From NCBI GenBank assembly GCA_963797265.1, contig CAWCOY010000003.1, forward strand, positions 1,168,155 through 1,232,154: a stretch of 64,000 nt of DNA. Direction: 5' to 3'. The first letter of the stretch is position 1. Each line of letters begins with the position of its first letter. Below the pieces are notes generated by a model. The model did no database searches and was not told the DNA's origin. It was given only the letters and a program-made list of their open reading frames with translations. The stretch is from DASUPK01 sp963797265. GTDB taxonomy: Bacteria; Actinomycetota; Thermoleophilia; Solirubrobacterales; 70-9. Positions 33,082-41,419 of this stretch are shown here, one piece after another. A program made the translations under genes and the position numbers.

Positions 33082-33996
33082 ATGGATCGTCGCTCCTGGT
33101 TCTGGCTGGTCGCGCTCGGTGCGATCTGGGGCGCCTCCTACATGTTCATCGCGATCGGCCTGCGGGACCTCTCGCCTGGCATGGTGGCCTTCCTGCGCAT
33201 CGCGCTCGCGGCCGCCGTCCTGGTTCCGGTCGCCGCGGCCCAGGGTGCCCTCTCCGGCGCCCGCCGGTATGCGGGCTGGCTCGTGCTCATCGGCGCGGTC
33301 CAGGTCGCGGGTCCCTTCCTCCTGATTTCCGCCGGCGAGGAGGAGATCAGCTCCTCGCTCGCCGGCATCCTGGTGGCCGCGGCCCCGCTGTGGACCGCCG
33401 TGCTCGCATTCTGGGTCGACCATGAGGAGCGCTCGCAGGGCCTCCGCCTGGTCGGCGTGCTGGTGGGCTTCGCCGGCGTCGGGCTCCTGCTGGGGGTCGA
33501 TCTGGGCGGCGGCGGCTCCGAGCTGCTCGGCGGTATCGCCGTCGTGGCGGCAGCTCTCGGCTACGCGATCGGGGGCCTGCTGGTGAAGCACCGGCTCACC
33601 GGCATGGCGCCGGTGGGGATGTCGGGCCTGGTGATGACCGCGAGCGCGATCCTTCTGCTGCCGGTGGCGTTTTCGACCACCCCTGATTCGTTTCCGAGCG
33701 TCGGGCCACTCGCAGCGGTCGCCGTTCTCGGTGTGCTGGGGACCGGGATCGCCTTCGTGATCTTCTACTGGCTGATCTCGACCGTCGGTCCGGCCAGGAC
33801 CATGATCGTCACCTATGTCGCTCCGGGCTTCGCGATCGTCTACGGCTCGGTGTTCCTGTCGGAGGAGATCACGGCTGCGACGATCGGCGGCCTCGCGCTG
33901 ATCCTCGCCGGATCCTGGCTCTCTGCGGAGGGGCGGCTACCCGGCCGCCGCCGCTGGGCCGGGAAGAGCCTGCCCGCCAGCGAGATCTCGCAGTAG
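33082..33996 (+). CDS. EamA-family (DMT) transporter
   Basis: The protein has 304 residues with ten hydrophobic helices in two EamA halves. Typical features are LVALGAIWGASYMFIAIGLR at the start, the central GVGLLLGVDLG, and the second-half LGVLGTGIAFVIFYWLISTV and TYVAPGFAIVYGSVFLSEEI. It probably exports a metabolite. The 3' end overlaps the convergent 3-hydroxyacyl-CoA dehydrogenase gene by 60 bases. Confidence 0.92.
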   Translation: MDRRSWFWLVALGAIWGASYMFIAIGLRDLSPGMVAFLRIALAAAVLVPVAAAQGALSGARRYAGWLVLIGAVQVAGPFLLISAGEEEISSSLAGILVAAAPLWTAVLAFWVDHEERSQGLRLVGVLVGFAGVGLLLGVDLGGGGSELLGGIAVVAAALGYAIGGLLVKHRLTGMAPVGMSGLVMTASAILLLPVAFSTTPDSFPSVGPLAAVAVLGVLGTGIAFVIFYWLISTVGPARTMIVTYVAPGFAIVYGSVFLSEEITAATIGGLALILAGSWLSAEGRLPGRRRWAGKSLPASEISQ

Positions 33997-35166
33997 CGGC
34001 GCCGGCCGGTAGGCCTCCCCCTGCAGCTCCCGGAGTGCCTCGAGCACTCCGAGCGCACGGCTCCAGCCGAGCTGCTCGCCCCATTCGAGGGACCCGATCG
34101 GCCAGTTGTAGCCGAGGCGCATGGCGGTGTTGATGTCCTCCGCCGAGGCCACCCGCTCCCCCAGCGCGAAGCAGGCCTCATTGGCGATCGTCGACCCGAG
34201 CCGGGTGAGGACAGCCGGGGCATTGGGCCCGGCGACCTGCTCGAGCTCGTCCTCGTCGAAGATCGGGCGCTCGCCGTCGACGTCGGGGTCCCGTGGCCGG
34301 TGCGGCTCGCCCTTCTCGTAGGAGTAGAAGCCACGGCCGGTCTTTCGCCCCAGCCGCCCCGAGGCGACCATCCGCTCGTGGATCGGACTGGGCCGCCAGC
34401 GCGGCTCGCAGAAGGACTGCTCCCAGAAGGAGAGGGCGACCGCGAAGTTGACGTCGATGCCGATCAGGTCCATGAGCTCGAACGGCCCCATGCGCAGGCC
34501 TGCCCCCAGCCGGACGATGCGGTCGATCTCGTCATGCGGCGCGACTCCATCGGCGAGCATCCGCAGCGACTCGAGGAAGAACGGCCGGACGCAGCGGTTG
34601 GCGACGAAGCCGACGGAGTCCCGCGCGCGAATCGGGGTCCGGCCCATCGCGCTACCGACCTCGGTGGCACGATCGAGCGCGGGCTCGCCGCTCTCGTCTC
34701 CGGCCACGATCTCCACGAGGTCCATCAGCGCCGGCGGGTTGAAGAAATGCATGCCGACGATCCGCTGCGGTTCGGGCACCGCCGCGGCGATGGCGGTGAC
34801 CGAGAGGGAGGAGGTGTTGGTCGCAAGCACCGTCTCCGGCCCGCAGGTCGCGGCCAGCCGCTCGAACAGGTTCCGCTTCAGGTCGAGGTCCTCGGGGGCG
34901 GCCTCGATCACCAGCTCGCAGTCCCGGAGCAGCTCGATCAGGGTGTCGGTCCGCAGCCGCTCGAGCGCCTGCTCCGCTTCCGCCTCGCTCCAGCGCCCGC
35001 GCTCGGCGCCGCGGCGCATGCCGTTGCGAACCATCTCGAGGCCTCGCTGGAGCTGCTTCTCGTCGATCTCGTAGAGCAGGGTCTCGTAGCCGCCCAGCGC
35101 GGCGATCTGGGCGATGCCCGCGCCCATGGTTCCGGCGCCGACGACCCCGACCCGTTCGACCGTCAT
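33937..35166 (-). CDS. 3-hydroxyacyl-CoA dehydrogenase
   Basis: The protein has 409 residues. NAD-binding GVVGAGTMGAGIAQIAALGG, catalytic GMHFFNPPALMDLVEIVAG (His) with the Ser/Asn around VLATNTSSLSV, and the C-terminal domain RCVRPFFLESLRMLADGVAP to GRKTGRGFYSYEKG are clear. A second partial C-terminal repeat (LTRLGSTIANEACFALGERV) extends it beyond the 280-residue type, as in PaaH/FadB2-like proteins. It oxidises 3-hydroxyacyl-CoA with NAD. It is last in the operon with the cupin, acyl-CoA dehydrogenase and class IV aminotransferase; its ATG overlaps the cupin stop. Confidence 0.92.
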   Translation of the reverse strand: MTVERVGVVGAGTMGAGIAQIAALGGYETLLYEIDEKQLQRGLEMVRNGMRRGAERGRWSEAEAEQALERLRTDTLIELLRDCELVIEAAPEDLDLKRNLFERLAATCGPETVLATNTSSLSVTAIAAAVPEPQRIVGMHFFNPPALMDLVEIVAGDESGEPALDRATEVGSAMGRTPIRARDSVGFVANRCVRPFFLESLRMLADGVAPHDEIDRIVRLGAGLRMGPFELMDLIGIDVNFAVALSFWEQSFCEPRWRPSPIHERMVASGRLGRKTGRGFYSYEKGEPHRPRDPDVDGERPIFDEDELEQVAGPNAPAVLTRLGSTIANEACFALGERVASAEDINTAMRLGYNWPIGSLEWGEQLGWSRALGVLEALRELQGEAYRPAPLLRDLAGGQALPGPAAAAG

Positions 35167-35663
35167 TCGGTCTCGGGGGGCCGCTCGTCCAGCCAGTAGT
35201 CGACGGAGGAATCGAGCTTGAACCTGGCCCGCAGCTGTCCCTCAACCGGCGCCGAGCCGGGCGCCGGTGACCGGACTCCGACCTTGTCCGAATCCGGGTA
35301 GAGCACCACCTCGGGTGCGTTCATCTCACTGACCATCAGTACCCGCGCCGCCTCGCTGCTCCGGTTGTCGACCTGGTGGGCGCCCTCGCTGCCTCGTGGG
35401 AAAGCGACCAGGTCGCCGGGCTCGAGCTGCCGCCATCCGTCCGGCGTCCGGACCCGCGGTCGGCCGGCGAGCACGATCAGCATCTCCTCATTCGCCTCGT
35501 GCCAGTGATACGGGCAGATCGCCTCGCCGGGCGGCAGCTCGTAAACGCTTGCCCCGAGCGCCTGGCTGCCCGCCTGCCTGCCAACCGGCGCGCCCCTGGT
35601 CTGGAAGCCCGACGGGTCGGACCCGTCGGGGGGCTCGAAATCCGGCTCGAATACGTTCGCCAA
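35163..35663 (-). CDS. Cupin-domain protein
   Basis: The protein has 166 residues. A single cupin barrel is shown by GEAICPYHWHEANEEMLIVL AG with the H-x-H-x6-E-like metal motif, and the second motif LVAFPRGSEGAHQV with the last His. Similar proteins accompany catabolic operons and may be dioxygenase-like or sugar/acid binding. It sits between the acyl-CoA dehydrogenase (23 bases) and the 3-hydroxyacyl-CoA dehydrogenase (four-base overlap). The substrate is unknown. Confidence 0.85.
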   Translation of the reverse strand: MANVFEPDFEPPDGSDPSGFQTRGAPVGRQAGSQALGASVYELPPGEAICPYHWHEANEEMLIVLAGRPRVRTPDGWRQLEPGDLVAFPRGSEGAHQVDNRSSEAARVLMVSEMNAPEVVLYPDSDKVGVRSPAPGSAPVEGQLRARFKLDSSVDYWLDERPPETE

Positions 35664-35686
35664 GCTCAGCCTCCCTCGATCGCCCT

Positions 35687-36862
35687 TCAGGAGCTATCGG
35701 CTGTCGGCGGCACCATCGCGTTGATCCCGGTTGCGTCGCGGCCGATGATCAGCTTGTGAATCTGGGAGGTGCCCTCGTAGAGGGTGGTGACTCGCGCGTC
35801 GCGCAGATAGCGCTCGACCGGGTAGTCGTCGACGTAGCCCGATCCGCCGTGCACCTGGATCGCAGCGTTGGCGCACGCGACGGCCGCCTCGGTGGCGTAG
35901 AACTTTGCGATCGAGGTCTCGACCGTGTTGCGGACGCCCCGATCCTTGAGCTCGCCGGCCCGGTAGACAAGCAGCCTGGCGGCGTCCCGCTTCACGATCT
36001 GGTCGGCGATCAGCTCCTGGACCAGCTGGAAGCTCGCGATCGGGACGCCGAACTGCTGGCGCTCCTTCGCGTAGGCGACCGAGGCCTCGACGCAGCCGTC
36101 GCAGATCCCGACGCAGCCGGCGGCCACGCTGTAGCGGCCGTTGTCGAGCGCGCTCATCGCGACTTTGAAGCCGTCGCCGATCTCGCCGAGCATCGCGTCA
36201 TCTCCGACCTCGACCTCATCGAGCGAGATCTCCGCGGTGTCGGATGAGCGCAGCCCGAGCTTGCCGTGGATCTCCTGCGAGCTGTAGCCCTCGTTCGCGG
36301 TGGGAACGAGGAAGCAGGCGAGACCCTTGTGCTTCTTGCCGGGATCGGTCTGCGCGAAGACCAGGGCGACGTCGCAGACGTTGCCCATCGAGATCCACAT
36401 CTTGTTGCCGGTGATCGTCCATCCCGAGTCCGTCTTGGTGGCGCGGGTGCGGAGGCTCGACGGGTCGGATCCGGCGTCGGGCTCGGTGAGTGCGAAGCAG
36501 CCGAGCGCCTCTCCCGAGCAGAGCCGCGGCAGCCACTCCCGCTTCTGCTCCTCGGTGCCCCAGCGCTCGATCGAGCCGGCGACCAGCGACGTCTGCACGG
36601 AGACGACCGTGCGCGCCGACGAGTCGACGCGCCCGACCTGCTCGACGATCAGCGCGTAGCTGAGGTAATCCAGGCTGCGGCCGCCGTATTCCTCCGAGAC
36701 GGTCGCCCCGAGGTAGCCCATCTCGCCGATCATCGAGGCGAGCTCGCGATCGAAGCGGCCGGCGCGGTCGTTCTCGCGCACCCGCGGAGCGATCTCCTTG
36801 TCGCAGAACTCCTGCGCGCTCTCGGAGATCAGGCGCTGCTCGTCTGTCAGCTGGAAATCCAA
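35687..36862 (-). CDS. Acyl-CoA dehydrogenase
   Basis: The protein has 391 residues starting at TTG 36862, five bases after the upstream stop; a longer open frame would run into the aminotransferase gene. It has FAD and substrate motifs ALTEPDAGSDPSSLRTRATK, ITGNKMWISMG and EVGDDAMLGEIGDG, and the catalytic Glu region LYEGTSQIHKLIIGRDATG near the end. It catalyses alpha-beta desaturation of an acyl-CoA (short-chain or branched type). With the downstream hydroxyacyl-CoA dehydrogenase it forms part of a fatty or branched-chain acid oxidation operon. Confidence 0.93.
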   Translation of the reverse strand: MDFQLTDEQRLISESAQEFCDKEIAPRVRENDRAGRFDRELASMIGEMGYLGATVSEEYGGRSLDYLSYALIVEQVGRVDSSARTVVSVQTSLVAGSIERWGTEEQKREWLPRLCSGEALGCFALTEPDAGSDPSSLRTRATKTDSGWTITGNKMWISMGNVCDVALVFAQTDPGKKHKGLACFLVPTANEGYSSQEIHGKLGLRSSDTAEISLDEVEVGDDAMLGEIGDGFKVAMSALDNGRYSVAAGCVGICDGCVEASVAYAKERQQFGVPIASFQLVQELIADQIVKRDAARLLVYRAGELKDRGVRNTVETSIAKFYATEAAVACANAAIQVHGGSGYVDDYPVERYLRDARVTTLYEGTSQIHKLIIGRDATGINAMVPPTADSS

Positions 36863-36869
36863 CTCGAGT

Positions 36870-37679
36870 TCAGCTCGAGGCAGAGGCGGCGAGCTCGCGA
36901 TCGAGGATCGCGGAGAACGCCTCGGCGGCTTCCTGGGTACGGCTGCCGGGACATTCTGCCAACTCTGTCTCATTCACCGCCGAGATGGCCTGGACCTCGC
37001 GCACCGTCGACGCCAGGAACCCCTCGCTTGCGCCCTCCAGGTCTTCGAGCGGGAAGCTGCCCTGCTCGACCTCGAGTTCGCGGACCAGCCGATCGCGGGT
37101 GATCGACGCGAGGATCCCGACGTCCAGGCTGGGCGTGCGGAGGCGACCGTCCTCCATCGCCCAGAAGACGCTCGAGGTCGGCGCCTCGAGCACCACTCCG
37201 TCGGGCCTGACCAGCACCGCGTCGTCCGCGCCCCGAGACTCCGCCAGCCGGATCGCTTTCATGTTCGCCGCGTAGGAGAGGGACTTGACGCCGTTGAGGA
37301 TGAGGCTGGGGGCGTAGGTGATGGTCAGAACCCGAATCCGTTCCTTGGTGGCGTAGGGCGGCAGGTTCTCCGTGAAGGCGAGCCGGCGGCCTCCTCGCGT
37401 CGCGACCAGCCTGAGTTGTGCGTCGGCATCGCCGAACTCGGCCAGCAGGCCGCCGATCTCGCTCTCGAACGCAGCCCTCTCGAGCGGTAGGTCGATCGCC
37501 GCGGCGGAACGCTCCAAGCGGTCGAGGTGCTCGCCCAGGGCGAAGGGCGTGCCACGGTAGAGGCGGATCACCTCGAAGACGCCGTCGCCGCGGAGCAGGC
37601 CGTCGTCCGCGGCCGGAATCCGGGCCTCCGTCCTCTCGCCAATTCGTCCATCGACGCTGGCCAATTCCGGCGCGCTCAT
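36870..37679 (-). CDS. Class IV PLP aminotransferase
   Basis: The protein has 269 residues from ATG 37679. The fold-type IV pattern DGLLRGDGVFEVIRLYRGTP, LGEHLDRLERSA, the PLP lysine in GVKSLSYAANM and ADDAVLVRPDGVVLEAPTSS place it with aminodeoxychorismate lyases and branched-chain or D-amino acid aminotransferases. Position upstream of acyl-CoA genes favours branched-chain amino acid degradation, but 4-amino-4-deoxychorismate lyase is equally compatible with the sequence. Confidence 0.88.
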   Translation of the reverse strand: MSAPELASVDGRIGERTEARIPAADDGLLRGDGVFEVIRLYRGTPFALGEHLDRLERSAAAIDLPLERAAFESEIGGLLAEFGDADAQLRLVATRGGRRLAFTENLPPYATKERIRVLTITYAPSLILNGVKSLSYAANMKAIRLAESRGADDAVLVRPDGVVLEAPTSSVFWAMEDGRLRTPSLDVGILASITRDRLVRELEVEQGSFPLEDLEGASEGFLASTVREVQAISAVNETELAECPGSRTQEAAEAFSAILDRELAASASS

Positions 37680-37733
37680 GCCCAGCGAGGCTATCGGAGG
37701 GTGCAAGCGCGCGGACAGTGGACTAAAGCCCCA

Positions 37734-37761
37734 TTGCCCTATGCCGAAAACTAGGTATAAG
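37734..37761 (+). promoter_or_regulatory. Possible promoter of surface-protein gene
   Basis: TTGCCC (37734-37739) and TATAAG (37756-37761) are separated by 16 bases, about 120 bases before ATG 37884. The spacing and hexamers are acceptable for a housekeeping sigma factor; this is inferred from sequence alone. Confidence 0.3.
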
Positions 37762-37883
37762 AAGCAGATCGCCGTGGGCGAGCGGGAGCGTCCGCATCGC
37801 ATCCTCGACAGGGGGACATCCGGCGCGGCGGTGACGGGATGTAGTGGAACGGGAAATGGCTTCGGTCAATCGAGGAGGCGTTG

Positions 37884-39221
37884 ATGTATCGCAAGCGGAG
37901 GAGATCGCTTCGTAGAAGGAGGCGCGCGACTGCGGTCGCCGCGTTCACGGCGGTTCTGGCAATCGTGGTCGGCGTTCCAACGCTGGCCTCAGCGAACCAG
38001 GTCGGTGACCTGCTGCACAACCTCGGCCTTGGGAATGGCGCAGGTGGTGTCGGATCGAGCGGCGGTGGCTCCACCAGCGCTCCCGCCGACACCCGGGCCG
38101 GCGTACCGGACACCTATACGCCGCCCCTGCACGGGACTAGCCCGCACGGCCAGGGCACCAATGCGGTGGTCGACTTGAACCCCGGGACCACCAACCCCTA
38201 CTCGAGCGACCCGTCCGAGAGCGGCGAGGAAGTCGTCCTTGGCGACTCTCGCGGCGAGCAGGGCACCGGCGGCTACAACGGCGGCGTGACGCTGCTCAGC
38301 CTGTTCGGCAATCCGATCGTCCAGGTGACGACCAACGCGGGTGAGTCGAAGGACGGCCCGCTGCAGCCGCTTCAGGACGGGCTGGACCAGCTCTGTAGCG
38401 CGAGCGGCGACCAGCTCTGCCTGACAGTGCTGGGCATGCACTCGTCGTCGACGAGCAACTCGTCGACGAACTCATTCGAGGCCGTGGGGGCCCACATCGC
38501 GGGCCAGGACGGCATCAATGCCGACGTGCTGACCTCGAACGGAAACATCTCGGATGACGGCACCTGCCAGACGGCGCACGGCGACTCTTCGGTCGCTGAC
38601 GCCAACGTCGGTCCGCTGACCGCGGACGCGTTGCAGGGCGGCTCCACGAGTACTGCCTGCAACACGGGCACGCAGTCGGTCGACCAGGACTCGACGGTCG
38701 TCAACCTCGCCGGCACCGGAATTCCGCTGCCCGCGGCTGGGTGCGACAACGGCACGCCGAACACGAATTTCTCGGTGCTGTCACCGCTCCTGGCGACCGT
38801 TTGCAACGCAAACGACAGCAACAGCGGCCAGACCGGCGCGCCGTACGGCGTCCGCGAGGCGCTGTCGGTGTTCGCCCTGACCACCGGCGACACGGCGCTG
38901 GTCAAGGCGTCGACCGCCGGGCCGGAGAGCCACGCGGTGGCGCCGGCGGCGGCAACCCCGCCCGCCACGCCACCACCCGCTGGCGGCACCCAGGGTGCCG
39001 GCGGCAAGGGCGGCAACAAGGGCGGTAACGCGGGCGGCGGCAACGGTGGCGGAGGCGGTGCCGGCAACGGCGCGGCCGCCGGCGCGGCCGCGGCCGGGAA
39101 CGGCCAGCTGGCCTTCACCGGCGCCGACCTGCTGGCCCTGGGTCTGGTCGGGGGAGCCCTGATCCTCGGTGGGCTCGTCCTGACCACGACGGCGGGACGC
39201 CGTCATCGCCAGACGATCTAG
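37884..39221 (+). CDS. Secreted surface protein with LAFTG sorting signal
   Basis: The protein has 445 residues with ATG 37884 after GAGGAGG. It has a very basic N-terminus (YRKRRRSLRRRRRATAVAAF) and a signal peptide cut after LASA. The long low-complexity extracellular region is rich in Asn, Ser, Thr and Gly with scattered Cys (SASGDQLCLTVLGMH, CQTAHGDSS). A Pro/Ala and Gly/Asn-rich stalk leads to a C-terminal sorting module: LAFTG, a hydrophobic helix (ADLLALGLVGGALILGGLVL) and RRHR. LAxTG is the class E sortase motif of actinobacteria, so it is probably attached to the cell wall. No sortase gene is nearby. Confidence 0.8.
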   Translation: MYRKRRRSLRRRRRATAVAAFTAVLAIVVGVPTLASANQVGDLLHNLGLGNGAGGVGSSGGGSTSAPADTRAGVPDTYTPPLHGTSPHGQGTNAVVDLNPGTTNPYSSDPSESGEEVVLGDSRGEQGTGGYNGGVTLLSLFGNPIVQVTTNAGESKDGPLQPLQDGLDQLCSASGDQLCLTVLGMHSSSTSNSSTNSFEAVGAHIAGQDGINADVLTSNGNISDDGTCQTAHGDSSVADANVGPLTADALQGGSTSTACNTGTQSVDQDSTVVNLAGTGIPLPAAGCDNGTPNTNFSVLSPLLATVCNANDSNSGQTGAPYGVREALSVFALTTGDTALVKASTAGPESHAVAPAAATPPATPPPAGGTQGAGGKGGNKGGNAGGGNGGGGGAGNGAAAGAAAAGNGQLAFTGADLLALGLVGGALILGGLVLTTTAGRRHRQTI

Positions 39222-39237
39222 CGGCGCAAGGGGTGGG

Positions 39238-39260
39238 GGGGACGCCACGCGGCGTTCCCC
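39238..39260 (+). terminator. Hairpin after surface-protein gene
   Basis: GGGGACGCC and GGCGTTCCCC form a GC-rich stem with one bulge and an ACGC loop, 16 bases after the stop codon. It is a likely terminator without a T-tract. Confidence 0.5.
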
Positions 39261-39369
39261 CTCCCGGCGCCGCAGAGGAACGACGGAACCGGGCGCCGAG
39301 CGGCGCCCGGCTTCGTCGCGCTCCCGGTCCGGGGCGGAGAAGCCCCCGCCGCCGCCGCGGCGCGCGAGG

Positions 39370-39966
39370 TTGGTGCGCCCGCGCGAGCTCTGGGGCCGGC
39401 GGAGCGTCGCGGTCGGTGTCGTGCTCGTCGCGATCGCGCTGATCGGCGGGCTCATCCTGTTGATCACCGGCGGTGACGACGGCAAGGGCTCCGGTTCGAA
39501 GCCCGCAGCCGACCTTTCCCAGCTCCAGAACCGGTTCCTCGACCACACGGTCGTCAATCCGGACAAGGGCATCTCGGTGCGCCGGCCCGCAAGCTGGGAG
39601 GTCACCAAAAAGGCCGGGGTGATCAACGTCGAGAGCAAGGACAGCTGCGCGGTCATGCAGCTCTCGGCGCCGGTCCCAGCCGGCCGGGCGAAGGCGCTTC
39701 GCCAGGACGGCGTCAACGTCCTGCGCAGCCAGTTCAAGAACGCGAGGGTGCAGCCGGCGGCGAACTCCCCGATCGGCGGCGTGCCGACGCGGTCGGACAC
39801 CATCACCTTCAAGGACCCGAAGGGCAACAACGTCCGCGTGCTCCTCAGCGTGGGGACGGGGAAGCGAAACGCATACCTGACCGAGGTCGTCGTTCGCGAC
39901 CCCTCGTGTCAGGGCGACCTCCAGATGGCCCAGCTGATGCTGAGCTCGGCAGAGTTCACGAAGTAA
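39370..39966 (+). CDS. Membrane-anchored secreted protein
   Basis: About 198 residues from TTG 39370 (GTG 39373 is the alternative). A basic N-terminus and one membrane helix (VAVGVVLVAIALIGGLILLI) are followed by an extracellular domain containing GISVRRPASWEVTKKAGVIN, a strand-rich core (PAGRAKALRQDGVNVLRSQF) and a pair of cysteines (DSCAVMQL, DPSCQGDL) that may form a disulfide. The RPASWEV opening resembles PsbP/DUF1795-like domains. It may form an operon with the next two genes. Confidence 0.65.
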   Translation: MVRPRELWGRRSVAVGVVLVAIALIGGLILLITGGDDGKGSGSKPAADLSQLQNRFLDHTVVNPDKGISVRRPASWEVTKKAGVINVESKDSCAVMQLSAPVPAGRAKALRQDGVNVLRSQFKNARVQPAANSPIGGVPTRSDTITFKDPKGNNVRVLLSVGTGKRNAYLTEVVVRDPSCQGDLQMAQLMLSSAEFTK

Positions 39967-40034
39967 TGGAGGGCTGCCGCTCGCTCGAGCGGCTCGATAA
40001 CCATCGCTACGCCCTGTAGCCTCGCAGGCGGGAG

Positions 40035-40349
40035 ATGGTTCTCATAGCCCTCACCCTCGGGCTTCTCGTCCTGCTCTTCGTGATCATGGTCGTGCTCACG
40101 CGCGCCTTCGATCGCAACAGCGTGGCCGACATCATCGACTGGAAGCCGACGCGCTCTCCGGAGGTGGAGGCGCAGAACGAGGTCGACGACGTCCGCCAGA
40201 TGATCGAGGCGCAGAACGAATACCGGCGCAAGCGCGGCGCCCCGGAGATCACCGAGGAGGATGTCGAGCGCCAGGCCCGCGAGGACCAGGCGATGCGGTC
40301 GCGCGGCCGCGGGCCGTTCGCGCCGGGCGGGGACGAAGAAGATCAGTAG
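40035..40349 (+). CDS. Single-pass membrane protein, 104 aa
   Basis: ATG 40035 follows GGGAG. One N-terminal helix (VLIALTLGLLVLLFVIMVVL) is followed by a charged cytoplasmic region likely to be helical (EVDDVRQMIEAQNEYRRKRG, then ITEEDVERQAREDQAMRSRG). It resembles small conserved actinobacterial proteins of unknown function. The TTG start of the next gene follows its stop directly. Confidence 0.65.
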   Translation: MVLIALTLGLLVLLFVIMVVLTRAFDRNSVADIIDWKPTRSPEVEAQNEVDDVRQMIEAQNEYRRKRGAPEITEEDVERQAREDQAMRSRGRGPFAPGGDEEDQ

Positions 40350-40838
40350 TTGGCTCGGGCGCTGATCGTCGGCTGCGGCTGCCGTGGCCGCGAGCTGGGC
40401 GCCGAGCTGGCCGGGCTCGGCTGGCAGGTGCGCGGCACGAGCCGGAGGCCGGAGGGCTTGGAGGCAATCGGCGCGGCGCGGATCGAGCCGGCGCCGGCGG
40501 ACCCGGACCGGCCGGGGACCGTCCTTGAGCTCTGCGGCGACGTCGCCGTTGTCATCTGGCTGCTCGGCTCCGCGACCGGGAACCTGGAGGCCACCGCGGT
40601 CATCCATGGTCCCCGGCTGGAGAGCCTGCTGGAGAAGCTGGTCGACAGCCCCGTGAGGGGGTTCGCCTACGAGGCGGTGGGATCCCTCCCTGAGGCCACC
40701 CTCGGCGAGGGAGGGCGAATCGTGGAGCGGGCGGGGGAGAGGTGGCGAATACCGGTGACGCTGCTCACCGACGATCGAAACCAGCCCGGGTGGGCGCAGG
40801 GCGCGGGCAGGGCGGTCGCGGGCTTACTCGCCGGCTGA
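40350..40838 (+). CDS. NAD(P)-binding Rossmann-like protein
   Basis: The protein has 162 residues from TTG 40350, immediately after the previous stop. The N-terminus ALIVGCGCRGRELGAELAGL is a dinucleotide-binding GxGxxG loop, followed by GWQVRGTSRRPEGLEAIGAA and a short SDR-like core. It is shorter than full epimerase or dehydratase family members and lacks a YxxxK motif, so catalytic activity is doubtful. Confidence 0.65.
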   Translation: MARALIVGCGCRGRELGAELAGLGWQVRGTSRRPEGLEAIGAARIEPAPADPDRPGTVLELCGDVAVVIWLLGSATGNLEATAVIHGPRLESLLEKLVDSPVRGFAYEAVGSLPEATLGEGGRIVERAGERWRIPVTLLTDDRNQPGWAQGAGRAVAGLLAG

Positions 40839-41300
40839 GTTGCCCTGGAAGGCGTTCGACTTCGACGGCGGGGCGCAGGGGCTCTGCGGCGGGATCGGAT
40901 AGGGGTTCCCCGGCTCGCCGCAGGGGGTGCTCGGTGACACAGGCTTCGCGTTCCGCTGCGCGGCCACCGATGCATTCGCCGGCGTGGCTGACCACGGCGC
41001 GCTTTCCTTGAAGTGCGTCGGCGGCTTGTCGAAGAGAGCGACCAGTCCCAGCCAGCCGCCGACGACGACCACGACCACGACACCGACGGCGACGAAGAAC
41101 ATGATCTGGCTCCGGGCCGAGGGGCCGTAGGAGTGGCCGACGACCTGTCGGCGCTTGTCCTGGCCCATCGCATCGACGTCGGAGGGCACGTGACGCTTGG
41201 CCTCCTCCGAGGGCTCCATCAACTCGAGCTTGGTGATGTCCGCCGCACTCGGTGCGGTCCCACGGATCCGCTCGTCCGACGGCTTGCGCCTCTCCGCCAT
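40824..41300 (-). CDS. Membrane protein with proline-rich extracellular tail
   Basis: The protein has 158 residues from ATG 41300. A 65-residue charged cytoplasmic part (ITKLELMEPSEEAKRHVPSD), one membrane helix (IMFFVAVGVVVVVVVGGWLG) and an extracellular tail with two cysteines and many prolines (CGEPGNPYPIPPQSPCAPPS) make up the protein. It overlaps the convergent Rossmann-like gene by 15 bases. Its function is unknown. Confidence 0.65.
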   Translation of the reverse strand: MAERRKPSDERIRGTAPSAADITKLELMEPSEEAKRHVPSDVDAMGQDKRRQVVGHSYGPSARSQIMFFVAVGVVVVVVVGGWLGLVALFDKPPTHFKESAPWSATPANASVAAQRNAKPVSPSTPCGEPGNPYPIPPQSPCAPPSKSNAFQGNSAGE

Positions 41301-41419
41301 ACCCGCGGGCAACCATAGCGCCGGTTCCTCCGCCTCGCGCCGGGCTGGAAAAGCGGCAAGCGGGTAAAATCGGATCGGGATTACAGAGTTAATTTCGAGC
41401 CACGAGAGAGAGGCAAGCG

